A stretch of DNA of 7,203 bases. Origin: Solirubrobacterales bacterium (GTDB lineage: Bacteria > Actinomycetota > Thermoleophilia > Solirubrobacterales > Solirubrobacteraceae). This document shows positions 5,858 through 7,203 of this stretch, piece by piece (within the stretch, counting starts at the first letter, position 1; every line of letters begins with the position of its first letter). Location of the stretch: assembly GCA_025964065.1 (NCBI GenBank), contig JAOPZO010000122.1, positions 1 through 7,203 of the forward strand, written 5' to 3'. The notes beneath the pieces were generated by a model. The model did not search any database. It had not been told where the DNA came from and saw nothing but the letters and a program-made list of their open reading frames with translations. The position numbers and the translations under genes are program-made.

Positions 5858-6147
5858 CGGGGCGCGCTCGAGGCCGTGCTCGCCATCCCGCTCGGGGCGA
5901 CGCGCTCGATCCGGCCGGCGGCGCGTTCGCACGGGGCGTGCCGAAGCGGCCCGCCCGGCTTCTGGAGGGCGAGGACGGCTGGACCGCCACCGCGCTCCTG
6001 GCCACCGTGCGCATCGCACGTGGTGAGAACCCGGCGCTTCGGGCAGGATCACCGTCGAGCTGCGCGCCGCGACGTGCGGCCCGGACGCCTGCCGCCTGCG
6101 CCGCACGCAGCGGGCCCACGACCTCGTGCTGACCCAGGAGCCACGCC
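5858..6147 (+). pseudogene. Unassigned region with three coding-like blocks in successive frames; possible frameshifted gene remnant
   Basis: No intact gene fits these 290 bases. However, three consecutive stretches show coding-type composition (G/C in the third position, mixed second position), each in a different + frame: about 5861-5930 (EAVLAIPLGATRSIRP), about 5938-6040 (PARLLEGEDGWTATALLATV and RIARGENPALR), and about 6048-6143 (ITVELRAATCGPDACRLRRT and HDLVLTQEP). Joined, they would give roughly 95 residues that I do not recognise. Each step shifts the frame the same way, as two single-base deletions (or sequence errors) would. No start with a ribosome site is evident; GTG 5876 is possible. 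The last block runs into the ribosome site of the next gene. It could also be ordinary non-coding DNA with chance bias. Confidence 0.3.
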
Positions 6148-7005
6148 GTGCCCGAGCTGCCGGAAGTCGAGATCACCGCCCGCCGCCTGGCCGAGGCGCT
6201 CCGCGGCGTGGAGATCGAGAGCGCGAGCGCCCCCGGCATCAACGCGCTGAAGACCTTCGACCCGCCGCTTCCCGTGCTCGAGGGGCAGCCCATCCGCGAC
6301 GTCCGCCGCATCGGCAAGCACCTCGTCGTCGACGTGGGGGAGGACCTCCACCTGCTCTGCCACCTCATGAGCGCCGGGCGCCTCCAGCTCTTCGACAAGC
6401 GCGCCGGCCTGCGCGACCGCACCTCCCGGTTGCTCCTACGACTCCCGGACGACCGGGAGCTCCGGCTCCGCGAGTTCGGCACCCGCCAGCAGGCGTGGGT
6501 GAAGCTGCTGCGCGGCGAGGACGCCGTGCGCGAGGACCCGGCGATCGCGACGCTCGGGCCCGAGGCGTGGCCCGACCCGCCCACGGACCTGGCGGCGCTC
6601 CTGAAGCCCGCGGGAGCTCGCCCGCTCCACGCGGTGCTGCGCGATCAGCGTGTCATCGCGGGCATCGGCCGCTCCTGGGTCGACGAGGTCCTGTGGCTCG
6701 CACGGCTCTCCCCGTTCAAGCGCGGCGACGACCTCGACGCCGAGGAGGCGACCCGCCTGCGCGAAGCCATCCTCGCGAAGCTCGGGGGCGCCCTTGAGCA
6801 CTACGCGCAGGTCGTCACGCTGCCCATCCCCGACAAGCTGCCGCTTCCGCTCGAGTGCCACCGCCACGAGGGCAAAGCCTGCCCTCGATGCGGCACGACG
6901 CTCGAGGCCGTCCACTACGAGAGCTACGTCATGGCCTACTGCCCCACGGACCAGACGGGCGGGAAGGTCCTCAAGGACCGCCGCCTGTCCCGGCTGCTCA
7001 AGTGA
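6148..7005 (+). CDS. Fpg/Nei-family DNA glycosylase, variant zinc finger
   Basis: A 285-residue base-excision repair enzyme that removes damaged bases and nicks the strand. The N-terminus MPELPEVE supplies the catalytic Pro2 and Glu3 (P1/E2 after Met removal), and RIGKHLVV holds Lys57. REFG (108-111) resembles the Arg-x-Phe-Gly wedge. The helix-two-turn-helix region is LRDQRVIAGIGRSWVDEVL (164-182). The C-terminal finger CPRCGTTL (245-252) and YCPTD (264-268) has only three of four expected Cys, with Asp268 in the fourth place. The Arg normally a few residues before the third Cys is absent, and GIGN is GIGR. About 17 residues follow the finger, ending DRRLSRLLK. The start is GTG 6148 with AGGAG 7 bases upstream, which also leaves Pro as residue 2. 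The stop overlaps the next gene. 8-oxoguanine versus oxidised-pyrimidine preference is unclear, so no symbol is given. Confidence 0.88.
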   Translation: MPELPEVEITARRLAEALRGVEIESASAPGINALKTFDPPLPVLEGQPIRDVRRIGKHLVVDVGEDLHLLCHLMSAGRLQLFDKRAGLRDRTSRLLLRLPDDRELRLREFGTRQQAWVKLLRGEDAVREDPAIATLGPEAWPDPPTDLAALLKPAGARPLHAVLRDQRVIAGIGRSWVDEVLWLARLSPFKRGDDLDAEEATRLREAILAKLGGALEHYAQVVTLPIPDKLPLPLECHRHEGKACPRCGTTLEAVHYESYVMAYCPTDQTGGKVLKDRRLSRLLK

Positions 7006-7203
7006 GCCGCCGCTACGGCCTCGTCGTCCACCCCTCGCGCGACGTCTCGGGTCCGCGCGATGCGCTCCTGCGCTGGGCCGACGCGAACGAGACGGAGGTC
7101 TGCGCGCTCGGCGAGCGCGTCGAGAGCCACGACGGCCTGCCGCTGCGGACGGCCGCCGACTGCGACGCCGTGGTCGCGATCGGCGGGGACGGCACCGTCC
7201 TCG
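7002..7203 (+). CDS. nadK: NAD kinase, N-terminal part (cut by window edge)
   Basis: The first 67 codons are present, running off the right edge. It starts at GTG 7002 inside the glycosylase stop (GTGA, 4-base overlap) with no separate ribosome site, so translation is probably coupled. The protein begins MSRRYGLVVHPSRD, a first beta strand with a His-Pro turn as in NAD kinases (often N-P or H-P). It reaches DAVVAIGGDGTVL, where GGDGT (61-65) is the nucleotide-binding motif of the NAD kinase/diacylglycerol kinase fold. NAD kinase phosphorylates NAD to NADP using ATP or polyphosphate. The short distance from the N-terminus to GGDGT and the A-V-V-A-I context favour NAD kinase over lipid kinases. 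The second conserved motif lies outside the window. Confidence 0.75.
   Translation, partial: MSRRYGLVVHPSRDVSGPRDALLRWADANETEVCALGERVESHDGLPLRTAADCDAVVAIGGDGTVL

Noticed and set aside
5018..6106. Minus-strand open frame of about 362 codons covering sixA and the following gap
   Set aside because: No recognisable motifs, antisense to a clear SixA gene, and Arg/Ala/Pro-rich throughout.

Overview
The window is very GC-rich, with G or C at nearly every third codon position in the real genes, and many starts are GTG. Its genes look like those of a high-GC actinobacterium. A deep-branching soil lineage such as Thermoleophilia/Solirubrobacterales is my best guess from gene style and apparent leaderless promoters, but no marker gene here proves it. 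There are no rRNA, tRNA, CRISPR or transposase genes.

Left part (1-3825). A 39-codon tail of an enolase-superfamily enzyme (+ strand) converges on a tight four-gene operon on the - strand. In transcription order this is a TetR-type repressor (3788-3204), an acyl-CoA dehydrogenase (3207-1951), an aminoglycoside-phosphotransferase-fold kinase (1954-860) and a HAD-superfamily hydrolase (873-250). Every junction overlaps (4, 4 and 14 bases). The last three genes correspond to the three domains of vertebrate ACAD10 (HAD, APH kinase, ACAD), here as separate proteins in the opposite order. By analogy with ACAD10/11 and with the LvaA/LvaC pair of bacterial levulinate catabolism, the operon probably lets beta-oxidation handle a hydroxyacyl-CoA. 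The kinase would phosphorylate a gamma-hydroxyl group and the dehydrogenase-fold enzyme would remove the phosphate and rearrange the chain. The HAD protein's role is open. A 22-bp inverted repeat overlaps the predicted -10 box and GTG start of the repressor gene and is a good autoregulatory operator candidate.

Middle part (3807-5857). A divergent + strand gene encodes a secreted clan-A-like glycoside hydrolase with a signal peptide and a C-terminal beta-rich domain. It is followed after 35 bases by a SixA-type histidine-phosphatase gene. Nearly the whole gap between them is a 28-base near-perfect palindrome.

Right part (5858-7203). A 290-base stretch without an intact gene reads as three coding-like blocks in three successive + frames, so it may be a decayed or frameshifted gene. 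Then comes a divergent Fpg/Nei-family DNA glycosylase with an altered zinc finger. It overlaps by 4 bases the start of a gene with the GGDGT motif of NAD kinase, which is cut by the window edge.

The most interesting item is the split ACAD10-like operon with its repressor and operator. Next are the variant DNA glycosylase and the frameshifted-looking block.
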